A stretch of 64,000 nucleotides of DNA, taken from assembly GCF_026151205.1 (NCBI RefSeq), contig NC_087081.1:3353246-3417245 (forward strand). The letters are read 5' to 3'. Positions 1-15,100 of the stretch are shown here, in pieces. A model generated the notes under the pieces. It worked only from the letters and a program-made list of their open reading frames with translations. It made no database searches and was not told where the DNA came from. The number at the start of each line of letters is the position of its first letter. Position 1 is the first letter of the stretch. The stretch comes from Bolinopsis microptera (Eukaryota > Ctenophora > Tentaculata > Lobata > Bolinopsidae). The translations under genes were made by a program, and so were the position numbers.

Positions 1-11
1 ACCCAGGTTAC

Positions 12-129
12 CTGATATTGTCCCCTGTTAGTAGGAACACTTTGATACCCCACGATCTGAGCAGGTCTACTGCGCTTGCTGCATCCTTCTTAATAGGGTC
101 ACTGATTGTTATGATGCTGCTTAGTTTAC
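12..129 (-). CDS. ATP7: ATP7 exon 30 (TGDN)
   Basis: It reads [20 protein letters not shown] and VFLLTGDNI, ending phase 2 at a GT donor. TGDN joins the phosphorylation and nucleotide-binding domains. The gene continues beyond the left edge. Confidence 0.97.
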
Positions 130-3100
130 CTGTGAATACAATTCATTATTAACAGAGGACAAATGTAACGTGATCAACAATATCAATATGTCATATTATT
201 TAAGGCTTAAGCACTGGATCTTTACTTCTTTAGACGGCAGTGAGGAGATAAGAGAATATGGGGGAAATATGAATCATCATAATATTATATAGAATGATAC
301 CATTTTGTGCCCTAACTTACCATCTACAACCATGATAACGGCAGTATGACCCCTCTCCTCGTAGTCTCGCATCATAGTCTCTGTCTCGGAGTCTAGAGAT
401 ATCCCACTCTCACCGATCAGCGTTCTGTTCCCTATCGCTACATCGTACTTTTCAGCTACGTGTACTCCTACAGTTCAACGATTTATTGATCTGAATTAGT
501 TTTGTGCGTGGTCGCACACGCTCTTGAAGTGCGTAATCCATAAAAGGAACTAATTAAGATAAGGATGTGCGCGTTACGCGCGTTAATTGCAATCGAGTGG
601 ACAGCCGGCCGGTTAATTTTCGATATTGAAATGTCTCCGCGCGCAACGCTAACCCAGAGTGGACAGCCGGCCGGTTAATTTTCGATATTGAAATGTCTCC
701 GCGCGCAACGCTAAACACCAATTAGGGGTCTACCGCAGTAGATGTTTTCTTCTCAAAATGTGGGTATGTCGCTTTTCAAAACTATGGTTATGCGCACAAA
801 TTTGAACCTAAATATTGCAAAAAGGTAGGTGCGTGCGCGAGTTTGCATAGATAAATAATACTGTCAGGAGAAGACTACCCGGAGAAGGCCTTGTATTGTA
901 TGTATATTGACTATTGTTTATGGTTTCTGAAAAATAGATATAGGCTGGAATTATCACACATGATATTGATCGGAAATACCTTTAATAAACAGGTAACGAA
1001 CAGTGCTTTATTGAGAGAAGTTTCACCAATACAATGATAGATCTCCACCGCTCAGGATATACTAGATACTGCCGTAGTGCATATGTATTACTATCAGGCT
1101 TGGGAACCATGCCACAAGGTGGAGATGATATGGTCCGGTAACGGTCGAAATCTCAAGGTACTGTAAACTGTTCCTGGCTACAGGCTCTCGCCTCTCATAT
1201 TGCAATTAGTAATGAAAATTTAAGTGGTCAAACTGGTTTTGGTGAAGGATGTAGATTTAAGAATGTGAATGTTTTGAATTGACCCCATGTTTTAACTGGT
1301 TCCATGGTACACCGTAGTTACTAACTGAAAGTGATGAATCTAGGAATGAAGTTCCGAGCCAATTTCTCCATTAAAAGTTTGAAAAAGTGACCTCTTCAAC
1401 TGTGGAACTGACTTATTAATCCTAGCAGGTAATTAACTCTGGATCCTCATTACATTGATTCCATTCTATATTCTAACCATAAACAAAAAAACATTAACAG
1501 ATAACTCCGTTTACCATTTGACATGTTCCAGTGTGAACGAGGCCATCTCCGGACAAATCCTTGAAGGCTGAAGTCCGAACAGTATAATTTATCTGATAGT
1601 GTTTTACTAAGGTGCTCTGCTGATAATTGTAGTAAAGTAATCAATAAATGCCAAAAAAATGACCTCTGACGAGGCTCGAACCGGGATGGGCTCAATAACA
1701 TGTGCCGCCTTAGCCGTCGTGCTACTAGAGGCTAAGCAGATTTACAATATGTAACGGTATAATCTATATAAAAATACGCGCACGCAAGTAACTTTTCGTT
1801 ATTTACGGATCCGAATAAAAGCGACATACCCACAATTCTGAGAAATAAACCTCGCGCGACATAAAGCGACATAATCGCAATTTCGCCCACACATTTGCTA
1901 GAACACCTCCTCGTCTACCGCCAGAAGGACTCACGTCAAAACTGTACCATATCAAAAGGTCGAAAATTGAGTGTTTTAATAAATAACTTAGAATATATTT
2001 TCGATTTTATCCAGATCCTAATGCCATAAGACGGATAATCTGAGCAAGTCAGATCTCGAGATAATCGACTTTCGTCAAATATTGTACCATGGTACAGTTT
2101 GGTACAGAATGTCCACATCTCTACCGCACATGACCCTGTAGCGTACCCGAGAGTTCTACTTAATACGTATACACTATACAGTATAGAAAACTGTATCGTC
2201 CTATTAGACTTGGTCAAATAGGATGTAATTTACATTCTTACATTCCTTTATAAATCATTTACCCATTAATAATTAAACAATTAAATAAGGACGATGCATA
2301 CAAAAGCTGATAGACACATGTAAAATAGCCTATCATACCATTCCAGATGGAGGTGGTGTCTGGGATAGAACTATTACCTGTAATAGCCAATAGGTATATC
2401 TCCAGAAATTGTTCCACCATGCATTTGGTGTTTATATATGCTATTTAAAGGACACTTTTTACCCTACGTAATATAATGATATAATGATATAATGCTTCAT
2501 GATGTTGTTTCTTTCATTTATATTATTGCTGTATGTTATATTTATTTTATATCATACGTTTTGCGAAAGTTTCAAATCAAAATCAAATCATTAATTCATT
2601 GAAAAAACGACTTACAACATGTCACCTAAGTCCACTAATTTTGTAAAATCACATGCTTATTTCTTAACTAAATAAGATAACTAAGTTATTAACTAAATAA
2701 AACAAACTAAGTTATTAACCAGATGACAGGTCGAAGAAATGCCGGAGATTTGTCACGGTACATTTTATACCCTTTCCAGGAATCGCAATAAAATCGTCTA
2801 CCGTTCCGAGCTGTTCCACGTCCAATAACTGAAACAGGAATGTGATGTTTTTATTTTTTACAAATAAATTTATAAATCATGAGCGATATCCTAGAGTTCA
2901 AGTTCTATATAATATTTTGTGCTGTATATCAGATATTTTGTTTATATAAAAGATCGAAGCAGTGACAAACTTAAGAAATTATAAGCTGAATATGATTCCC
3001 AACCTGTTTAGCATGGTTAGTGATAGCTTTTCCTAGGGGGTGCTCCGAAGCACTCTCAGCGGATCCAGCAATTGCTATGGCAACCAACTGTGTCACATCT

Positions 3101-6100
3101 TTGGATATCTGGTAATTTATTTGGTTGTTATTTTATTAATAATCAACACTAACCGGTGAATTTTCAAGAATTTACAGTCGGCACAGCATACAACCCATAT
3201 AATACTATAATAATTAATGTTAAAGTTGCTACAGGTTTCAAGATTTTTAAATGAGTTATCGGACAGATAAACTTCCGAATAATAAGCAGAAATCTGAAAT
3301 GTGCAATGTGCAATGTAAAATATACAATGTACAATGTACAATGTACAATGTAAAATGTACAATGTTAAATGTACAATGTACAATGTACAATGTACAATGT
3401 GCAATCGGTAATGTACAATGATCATCGCAAATTTATTCCAACTGCTATTAAACAGACGATTGTCTAAATAATTAATTAATTAATTAATTAACTAATTATT
3501 ACCTGTATCATCCTGCTTACGATAGGTTTTCCCAGTGTAACAGTACCGGTTTTATCAAACACACAAATTTCTATCTGAAAATGGACAAATTAATTGCTTT
3601 TTAAGTTTTTATATACGTAATCATCTGCTAATAACTTGACCAGAAGAATCAAATATGGAAATCGAAACCTAAGAGTCATGAAATTTTCCCATGGCATGAG
3701 TAAATTTCACTTTTCGACAATATATCAAATGTCACATTGAAGATTGCAGAGCAAAGTGTTGCGATGTTCGTCATTATGCTTTAAGAGAGCAAATTTATGA
3801 AACGTGTAAATGCAGCGCTTTTGCTGATCGCTGCGTGCGTCAGTAAGTAATCGCAATCCAATCAATTAAGTAATTATCCAATTAACCTTGTGAGCTGTCT
3901 CCAGTGGATCGCCTCCCTTGATTAGTATCCCGTTTTGAGCCCCTACTCCTGTGCCAACCATTACAGCAGTCGGGGTCGCTAAACCTAGGGAGCAGGGGCA
4001 CGCTATTACAAGGACACTGATAGCTGCTAATAGTGCCCACTCTTCGTGTGAGTAGTGCTGAGGGTAATAAGGTGATAATTATGTAATTATGTAATTATGT
4101 AGGTATTTAAATAATTGATCAGGTTTTATTTGACTCGCCAAATAAAAGACTGAAGATAGTGAAACGTCCGTCACATGTTGGAAAAGTATAATTAGTATTG
4201 CACGTTAAATGAGTACGACAATATTTCAGAACTAATCAATAATTATTCAATGGGGATCAATTAACACATTAGTTTACCTCGTCGACCATAATCCCGAGAT
4301 GACCAATTATCTCCCAGACAACAAACGTTAGCAGTGATAATAAAATAACTACTGGAACAAAATACCCGCTTATACTATCTGCCAACTGCTGGATAGGGGC
4401 CTGGGACGGAGTTATTAAGTTATTAAGTTATTAAATCATTAAGTTATTAAGTTATTAAGTTATTAAGTTATTAAATTATTAAGTTATTAAGTTATTAAGT
4501 TATTAAGTTATTAAGTTATTAAGTTATTAAGTTATTAAGTTATTAAGTTATTAAGTTATTAAGTTATTAAGTTATTAAGTTATTAAGTTATTAAGTTATT
4601 AAGTTATTAAGTTATTAAGTTATTAAGTTATTAAATCATTAAGTTACCAAATCATTAAGTTACCAAATCATTAAGTAATTGAATCGTTAACATTTCGTTC
4701 TAGTGATGTAACGGCTGAATACTCTAACTAACACGTCAACTGTATTAAATAAATTTGTCTCAAGAACATGGATATAGGAAAGTGCATTTTCTCCTCGAAA
4801 ATTGCCGCTAGAAAATAAGCTGCTTTACGTTTATTATAAATTTGTCGACTAATTTCATCGATCAGGTCAAAATTATCCTGGTGGCGACTAATGAAGACCT
4901 CACAAGGGAAAACACTTATCACTCGCACCTCACATATTATATTCAAATCAGTAATTTGACCGACAAACACATTCGTTCTTAAAGGTAAACTACTTTCTCT
5001 TTCATGTTATCTATCTTCTCCACATGTAGTTGTTAACAAACATCACAACAATATGTTCACATAGTTACTCCACTAGGACTACTTCTTCAGGAAACACACT
5101 GAATACAGTGTTTTATTGAGTAAACAATACTTTGTGTAGTACAGAACCTCGTGAAGTATGGTAACTCTGCATGAGCTATGCGAAATATGCATGGAATGCT
5201 GTATGAATTACAATGTACAGTATCGCACGTTGTACGACATAATATGCATGCCTGCATGTTGATCCAGGAAGATGTGGTTTTTACGTTCAGAGAAATTGAC
5301 TTTTGTAATATCATTCATCTTGCGGGAAATTTATAAAAACCTACAGTAATTATACTGTTTTGACTTTTTGAGTGTTTATAATAATTAATACTCAAAACAG
5401 TATAAATTTCGGTAAAATTCATACTTCCTCAATTAGCAGCAGAATAGCTGATTGATCAAGTAATTATCCAATCAGCTGATCAGCTGATAAATCAATTACC
5501 TTAGAAGTTTGAGCTTCTTCCACAAGTTTGACAATCTGGGCCAAGGAAGCGTCTGCTCCTACATGGGTAGCTTTGACGAGAAGTAAACCTTGCGCATTGA
5601 TAGTGCCACCCATGACTGTGCTGCCTGGAGATTTAATATGATAAAATAATAATATATTATGTTGACTCGTATATTCAATAGTCATAAGACTAATCCTAAA
5701 TTTTAATTATAATTCTAGATACAGCCTGATTAATCTGCAAACAAAAGCTTATCGAAATACTTAAAATATCTGAGGAATATTCAAATATTCAAAACACCAT
5801 AGATTGCGAGATTGTCTGAAGAAACTAACCTTTCTCCTTTTTAACAGGCATGCTCTCCCCTGTCAACATGGCTTCATTAACAGTACTTTTACCTGATACA
5901 ACCTCACCGTCCACGGGGACCTTGGCTCCGGGTAGAATCTGAGGTATTTGAGGTGAAATGTTAAGAATCTGAGGTATTTGAGGTGAAACGTTAACAATCT
6001 GAGGTATTTGAGGTGAAATGTTAAGAATCTGAGGTATTTCAGGTGAAATGTTAAGAATCTGACAAACCTACCTTAACAATATCTCCCTTCTGCACGTACT

Positions 6101-9100
6101 CAATATCAATATTCTCCTCGTGAATCACGTCTAGAGTACCAGGTTCTAACGTTACTATCTTAGCACTGTGAGCCTGCATTGAGAGGAGGGTGGAGAGAGC
6201 TGCTGACGTCTGACCTACAGGTAATTAGCTGATTAGTAATTAGTTAATTAGTACATATTATATATGCGGTATCTAAAAGTGTATAGCGAGCATATTTAAC
6301 AATTTTATAATCAATAATGTATTGCGAGGAGCTGTGACTTAGATATCGCATGACAATCATATAACTTAAAACTTTAATTTTACTGGAATATAAGGAAAAC
6401 AAAATTAATGTCAGACCCGTCGCCACTCTCAGCAGTCAGCCAGCGCTAATAAAAGCTTAATAGCGCCTGGGTCCTTTCACCAGCTGTGGTAATGTGAGTG
6501 GCGGTGTGGTCAGACGTACCCACTTTAATAGCGTGTATTATTATTTAACACAAGCGCACTAGCTGCTAGCATACTTGTATCATTTACTTTGAAATCAAGT
6601 TTATTCGGATATATATTTATTGATTGATTGTGTACATTGTATTGGTGATAAATAATAAAATTGTCTTTTCTCAAAAAATTGTCTTTTCTCAAAAAATTGC
6701 CTTTTCTCCGTTTTCTCAACGTTTTACCACAGTAAGCTCAAAGCTTTCTAAACCTACTCGCTACATATAATGCCACGTTACAGGCACGTGACAGTAAGAT
6801 TTGTCAACCTTCTTAATTCTTATCACATCATTAGGCTCCATCAGTAATATCATATTTCAGGATGAGGATTAAGGAGGAACCAGCCAAAACTGATGGTTTC
6901 GTCTTATTTTAATCATAACCTTACTCAGAAACTTGATAAAATAGGAAATTCCGCTAATAACCATGCATTTTTAATCAAAACGTGTAATCTAATCAACCTT
7001 GTGGGGATAGGACATTTTTAATACATCGGTGTGGTACAGTGGTACGATATAACAATATATATTTACTCAGATTTTAGAAACATGTGGCATTAGGCATAAT
7101 ATATCGCCACTGAACAAACATTTACAGTATAAAAACTGCAGCTGAGCATTTTTAATTGAGTCTCAGAACAGTTATTGATATATTCCTTTAGTAGTATATA
7201 TTATATTATAAAGTTATAACACACTAACTGTTATATATAATATTATAATACATGTACACCAGGAAAACTGCCTTGTTCCACTTACACTCAGTGTGGAGAT
7301 TCTGGCCATTTAATTCTACATTACAAGGTCGACAGCACCGAGGAATAGCCCAATAATCACGAAATGACAGTGTACACACGTAGAAATGGCTGGTATTGTT
7401 ATTAATACTGCTGCAGTGACTGCGTAGTGCACTCTGTTATAACACCCCCAGTATTATAATGCAATATAATTTTGGGTCTGAATATTATATTAAATTCGAC
7501 AAGAGAAACGCTATATTAGGACGTGAAGAGAGTGAGGACTACTCGGACTACATTAAATCAATTCCTTCTGTAACGTCCTCGATAAATGGAATAGCTTTGT
7601 AGAGCTGTATTTAGCATAATTATTATAATATTAATTAGTTGTATTTACAGAAATGTTCGAGCGAGTTCCCACATGGATTACCTACAATAATACCTAAGGC
7701 ATTATGTCTATGACACATTAATTAATAGTATGGAAGGGTTGAAAAGTAATCCTTGTGTTTCAAATGAAGGTATTGTTTAACAATCTTAAAATTACATTCG
7801 CCTACTTGAATATGAAATAAAGATAATGTGTAAGACTTGGAATAATATATACGTTGAGAGTCAAACACTAGTATAACTACATTCGTAATAATCGAACCGT
7901 CTTACAGTTACACAGTAACAGTTACATGATATTTCGTTAAAATCTACTTCTTAATTTCTAGTGTTTTAAAAAGCGATACGACGTAAACTTGAGATTGTAT
8001 CGCATGCACAACTACAGTAATATGTACGTAATATTATGTCATGTACGTGTTGAACTGTTGACGTATAATTATAGTTAGCACGATGAAAGCTCGCGTTTCT
8101 TCCTAAACAGTAGTTTCACTTGTCCTACCTAGTCTCTACTACCGGATATTATCCCTAAAATCATTATCTTATCATGAGACTGATAAACAGCAAACCTCTC
8201 CAAAATCTCATATAATGACAGTGTATAATTACAGTACATTATAATATAGTATAATAGTGTACAATTACAGTACATTATAATGTATTATAGTGTATAATTA
8301 CAGTGCATTATAATGTATTATAATGTATTTAGCCGTAGTAAACTCCCACTGACGGATCACACTATTGTTGTTAATTAGCTCAGACATCTAGAGCTCCTTG
8401 TATAATCTGCCATGTACTACCGCTTAGGTCATGAGTGTGATTATATAATACAATTACACTTTACTATGTTGTGCGACGTGCGTCACATTTACCATATATG
8501 ACATAATTTAAAGATATAGCCTCCCCCCCTCACCCTGTCCCAGATGTGATGTCCCAAACATTTTCCGAGTAGATTTGTAAAGAATTACAACAGTAGAGCC
8601 AAACTTTTATTTAAGATTTTTTTGTTTGTTTTATAGTTTTTTCTTTTGTTGAATTTGAATGCAAATTATGTTCTATAAAAATGCGCCAATCTAAGAGAAA
8701 AGATTAGAATTGTAATTAAGCCAAAATAGCAGTAAGTAAGTAAGTGTTTAATAACTAAATTTACAAAAATTAAACACCAATTTAAGAGCACTTTCACTTG
8801 ATGCAGTCTACTGAAATACACATTCCAACATCTAACCCAGCATACCATTTGGTGTACTATAATACCGAGTGAGATATAGGTTCTTTCTACCTGATCACTA
8901 CCAGCTGACCCACTAATTAAATTAATTAGCCCATTTCTAGTTCCACTAGTTAAATATCCATTGTATTACGCACCATGTGTTACCAACTGGCGTTATAACT
9001 CTTTTTACATCCGTGCTTAGCATTGATTATAATTTAAGTATTATTTTTAATTGTAGCTAAGGAGGTATCTCTTATCTACTAACTCGGACCACACTTGCAC

Positions 9101-12100
9101 ATTCTTGACATAGTTTTACCAAGTGATAGGAGTTATTATATCATATTATCATTATTATTATATTATATTAGGTTTAAATAGTATCTCAGTAGTGTTATTG
9201 TATTTAAATGGTGTTACTGTAAAAAGTGATAGAGTCACTACTGTGCAGCTATTATACACTACAGTAGAGATATAACAGTAGAGATGGTATTGTGTGAAAG
9301 GAGGCGAGCTAGTCACGCAAAACGTTACTTACACACTTTTATACTATAATAATTACGTCACCTTGTTAAATTTGTAGGTATAATGTAGATAACTAGGTTA
9401 AACTGGTTAAAACTGGTTAAACCCAGAATAAACTTATGTTTGTGGAATGAGTACGATCTTATATCTTAGACAATAACAAATCATGAAGCCATCAATTATT
9501 GGGTCGGTTCCTTGTTCTTACTTTGGATACTTTGGAGAGATTCGTAGATTCCTCTACTGGGTCATCGAATAGTTCGACAGCCCTTGCAGCATCGCTGCTG
9601 CCTTATTCATACTCCAGTCCAGCAAAGAATTTCCATTAGGACAGCTGTAATTGCTCACAGGTGGGTTATCTGGAAACGGTTTAAGAAATGCTGATAGTTT
9701 TGCTTTGAACAGCAGTGGGTCTTCATTCTTCAATGAGGTGAAGATCTGATGGAATGGTGTTCCATAAACGTGGCCCCATTACTGCAAATGAACCATCATA
9801 CAATGACTGTTGTCGTTGAGTACTGCTCTTGCTGAGACTTGGAATGGTGGCCTTGATTCCGTGTCTTGATGGAGTAGAAAAAAGAATCCCAAGGTCATTT
9901 GGGCAGCGTTGATGTAAGATTTTCCACATGTGGATGATAATATAACTCTCTCTCCTCCTTTGCATCGACATTAGATTTAGTGCTTTGAGCCGCTGCCAAT
10001 AGTCAAGATGTTGAACACCCCAAATCCTTGAGGTGAAAGTAAGCTGTACTCCTTCAATCTGTTGGATGTCTGAGATTTTACTGGTATTCCACAGAGGGCA
10101 GCAGTACTCTAAATGACTTCGGATAAGTGACTTGTAAAGTGTCAACATTGTTATTCTATTTCTGCACTTGAACGCACTGAGCACCCAGGATGCAACTTTT
10201 CTAGCTCGAGATGCCATAGAACTGACATGATGTGACCACGACATATCAGAAGACACTATAACTCCAAGATCCTTAACTTGGTCTGTAGGATAGAGCATAT
10301 TACCGCCTGACCTTGTATGTTTGTGTTTGACATACAAAAGGCAGCTCATTACAGACTCTCATTAGGATTCCCCCGGTTAACTAAGACCTCAAACTTATCC
10401 TCATGTAAAACCATAATATTACGTTTGGCCCATGCAATGACATGGTCGAGATCTTGCTGAAGAACGATAACATCCTGTTCTGTACATATGTGCTTCAGTA
10501 TACGGGTGTCATCAGCAAAGAATCTTATCATTGAACCAGTCACAAAAAGCTTCATGTCATTTATGAAGAGTATAAAAAGGAGGGGTCCAAGAACGGTTCC
10601 TTGGGGGACTCCACTGATAACCAAGGCCGCGAAGGAAGACACCCCGTTCAGAACAACATGTTGATGACGGTCCGACAGAAACGCTCCTTTATAACTTTAT
10701 AATAACTTACTTTTAATTATCTAAATAACCGTTAAAAATGTGCAATTATGACGTAAACTGGTAGCATGTAGTGGTTAGAAATCTAGCACCCGCCACGGGC
10801 AATTTTAGAGTACATACCAAAATTCCAGCATGTTAGATCTACATTTAAAACTTTATAATTTACCTTTAGCGATGTTCTCGATCCAGCGTCCCAAACTGAC
10901 AAATGTGTATAACATGAGAGAGGTCTCGAAGAATACCTGGAAATATTGGGGCTGGTTTAAGAATACCTGGAATTATTGGCTGGCTTAATGGCCGTGTTAT
11001 TTGACAGCTGTGGTGTACAGTTCAACATTATGCTATACAGACTGCGACTGGTGTGACTTTGGATGTTCCCATTTTCGGGTTGTCCAAAAAACTTGTACAC
11101 CCGTTTGTGTGGGTATAACTTTTCTGCGCAATCGATTAACCAACAAGCCGATTACCAAATTATCTCTTTAACTAACTATCTCATTAACTAATTATCTCAT
11201 TGACTAATTATCTCATTGACTAATTATCTCATTGTCTAATTATCTCATTAACTGATTATCTCATTAACTAATTATGTGCACTAATCACCTCGACAGGACC
11301 AGTTCTGAGAGTAAGAACAGCATGTAGCAACACACCAACAGAGTACAGATAACTGATCAGTCCTCCAAGAGAGATGAGCACGTCCATGTTGGCTGATTTG
11401 TGGAGGATAGACTTCCACGCTGTGACGAAGAACTTACGTCCACCTATGTACTGGGATGGGTGGTTTATTTTAGTTAATTTTATATTTTAAATGGTTTATT
11501 TTAACAAAGTTTAATTTAATGCTAGATCAATAATTAATTAAATTAAATAATAACATATTAAACAACCCCTAACCTGTCCAGGAGTAGCGATGACAAACAA
11601 CAGAAAAGGTCTCAACTTTAACCCCATAATCACATTACTCGTTTTGGGTACTGCGTACATGACTATCATGCTAGGAGCTGCCAGCATAAGACACAGCACA
11701 AATGTTAACCGCCACGAGTTTATAGTTTTACGGTGGGACAGCGCTTCCATTTTAGTATCCTAGTAATAATGAGTAATTAGTAATTAGTAATTAGTAATTA
11801 GTAATAGTAATTAGTAATAGTAATTATTAGTAATAGTAATTATTAGCAATAATGATTGATAATAAGGGGGTTGTTGGTTGATATGTGATTAAATTACTAA
11901 TTACTGACCTTGCTAGGTATTTCAGCCTGGAATCCGGCATCCCGTATAGCACTGAGGATTGTCCGTACACCGATCACATTGTTGTCGTATTGTATCTTAC
12001 CTGTAGAATTGAATCTATGAATTAAATAATAACTTAATAAATGATTAATAATCAATTCTTAATAACGAGCAACAAATAATTAATTACAGTTTAGCGAGTT

Positions 12101-15100
12101 TCGACATTCCTTTTTTGGTGATATTATGATGTAATCCAGTGTGTTCAGAACACTGTTGACCACGTGTTGACCACGTGTTGACGGTTGACCACGTGTTCTA
12201 TACCGTTTGCGAACATTACAGTTTGTTGCTCGCTTTTCAATTGTTAATGGTCAAGGAAGCGATCAGCGGACAAAATGACATTATCGAGAGAATCGTTGAT
12301 GTTTGTGTTGTCACGTACAGTCTTACATAAAGACATAATTTTACAACATTATAACAATAAGATTTTTATATATTGTGTGTATAAGCGACTTAAGTGACTC
12401 GATTCAATGAGTCGAGGGATTACGATCCAGCTTGACAAGTTATTCATTTGCCAAAACTTTGCATTTTATGTTTGTTAATTTATAGCTGTAATACATAAGT
12501 TGTCGATGTAAAATTGTATTAGTGGCGGCAAATAATGCAGCTAATTATGCTGGCTTGTGTGGATGATTAAGAGCGAAACGGAATTGAAGGTTTGTCTTAA
12601 TGAAAATCTACACCCAAAAATGAAGAAATTCTCTCAACTTGATGGTTTCTTTTAAGTTTAAAATGTTCCACAATTACAACTACCTCATCGAAGAACGGTC
12701 ACAAAACACAAAAGGTAGAGGGCAGAAAAAAAACGCTAATTAACTAGAAATTGAGAAACATTGCGGTTTAACAATTATTTATCTACAGGATAGGTCAGTT
12801 CAGCATCTGATCATTACGAATTGCTCACCACTTCCACATTTTACGGTTTTCATATTCTCTGTCTTATTCTAAACGTTAGACGTACTGTTTTGGAAAATAT
12901 TCACATAACATAATATATCTCTAATTGGTAACTATATAATTGAGCGATGGAACTGCTCCTTCATAATATTTTGTATCATTTCTCAAATTCTGTAATTGAG
13001 CGATGGTAGTCTCGTTGTTCCTGGATTGTGGTAGGACTTCCAGATTTTCCAGAGGTTAGGATGAGGTTCCTGTTCAGTTCTATCCAGTATTCCTCCAGTA
13101 TTCCTCCAGTTATGTTCAAAAGTTTTGCACTCAAAATAATTGGTTATAAATTAACTAATTAATGGCTGTAGGTCTAGATCAATTATCACGGTCCCTTATC
13201 ACGGTCCCTGTATCAGCTGCTGACAAACATTATCAGGGAACAATAACTTAATAATAAATCAGTAAATAAAGTTACCGAGGTCGTTAAGTTAGCATATGAA
13301 TGATCTACCAATATTGCAATTTGCAGGTCAAACAATGCTGCGTCAGGTTGTGCAATGGTTTTGCAAGGGTTGCATCTTGCAGGATGATTATTGATAAACC
13401 AGATAAAATTGGTTCAAGTTGTCCGCTTTGTCGATAATCCCCGTGCTTCATTGTACCCTACGTAACGTGAAGGTGGACCTTTAGGATAGGTTCCGATGAC
13501 TGTTGAAAAAATGTGGCCTTTAACGGAATAATATGATGCCATCGCCTGACTAGCGTGCAGGTCGTCATTCGTCAAGCAGTTCCATTATTGCCAAATTGTA
13601 GTATTTTTCGTTTGTCACGGTATTTTAGAATTTTGATTTGATGAAATTGATTTTAGAATTCCTTGCACAAATAGTTTATGCCAAAATAAAAGTTTGAACT
13701 GAAATTACACAATATAGTTCATCCAATGCTCTTGTGTTGATTTGATTTCCTATATCGCATAATCGCATTGTCAAGACTCAAGTGTATTAATATTACCGAA
13801 GATGAAACAACGAAAAGAAGTGCTGACATTGGGAACTGACGATGAATCATCTCCTTTACAAGATACAGAATTAAAAGATGACCGGCTGCCTGGAGGTAAA
13901 TACGCATTCCTAGTTTTAATTATGTTTTCACATTTAATTAATACATTGCTATGGGGTTTGGAATAATATCGTTGATTTGATAAATATTTTGTCGTAATAG
14001 TATTCATGCAGTTTGACATTAAAGTATTAATATATTTACAATGAAACTCACGACGATGGAAGAAATAAGGCACTTGACTTCATGTCAATAAGATTGGAAA
14101 TAAAAAGTTTACGAATTAAATTACTTTTGGAGCCTGGAGGTAACTTCAATTGAAATTATATACTTTTCATTCTACGCTCTCTTGAATGGCTCTTCATGAT
14201 TGTGGCTGAATCATTAAGTTATGTATATCAGGAATTTCTCACCAATTAACTTTCCAGATCTAACGAGATGGCATCGACTGATAATAGTGGCTTTTGCTTG
14301 CCTTGGAATGTTCGTAGTTTTCCTTACCCGGCTTTACCCTTCTGGGTTTTACTTGTACTACGTTCAAAAATCTGGTTTCATTGAAATATTCGGTAAGATG
14401 TTAATACGTTCAACAGATAAGATGATGGTTATTCATCACTTTTGAGTTTTAACCCAACTGACTTTTAAATGCTTATTTTTTGTTGTTGTTAAAATTGCTA
14501 AAAATGCTAAATTCCTACTGCCATGTTAGTTACATAATGTTTTTTTTTGCGCTAGGATGATCCTCTAAACTTTATAAAAGATGTCTAATGTTTACCTTTA
14601 TTTCAGGCACGGTTTCTATTTCTGCCACCCTCGTCACCAGTCCCCTGGGTCACTACATTCGCAATTTTTTACCAAAAACCATCAGAAATGCTTCTATTTT
14701 CAAGAGGTACCTAGCATTGAGCCTTTTTAATCTAATCTTCACAGCGCTGATGGCGTTGGTGCATGTTGCTGATGATCTGAACTCTGGGCAGTATGTTATC
14801 TTTGGAATGATAGCCCTACTGAGGGGTTTCCAGGGGCTTGTTATAGGGATCATGTATGTATTTGTTCAGGTGAGGAGTGAATGTGATTATGATTTATTGT
14901 GTCGTCTGTCAAAAGTGTTTATTGAGAATTAATCACTAGGATTAAACAAAATCTAGAAATAACACATCGGTTTTTGTATCAGGCAGCAGTTTCAAGTTTG
15001 CATATTAAATAATCTCACGATGTTTCAGAGGTTTGGACAATCGTGAATTGATCATTATATTTCAGGGCGAGATAATAGACTTGTACCTAAAAGATGATCA

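Larger units (their letters stand above)
468..2719. other. ATP7 intron between exons 28 and 29
   Basis: Holds the 62-bp duplication and one tRNA-derived SINE head. I see no further gene; the short frames in it lack any recognisable motif. Confidence 0.7.
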
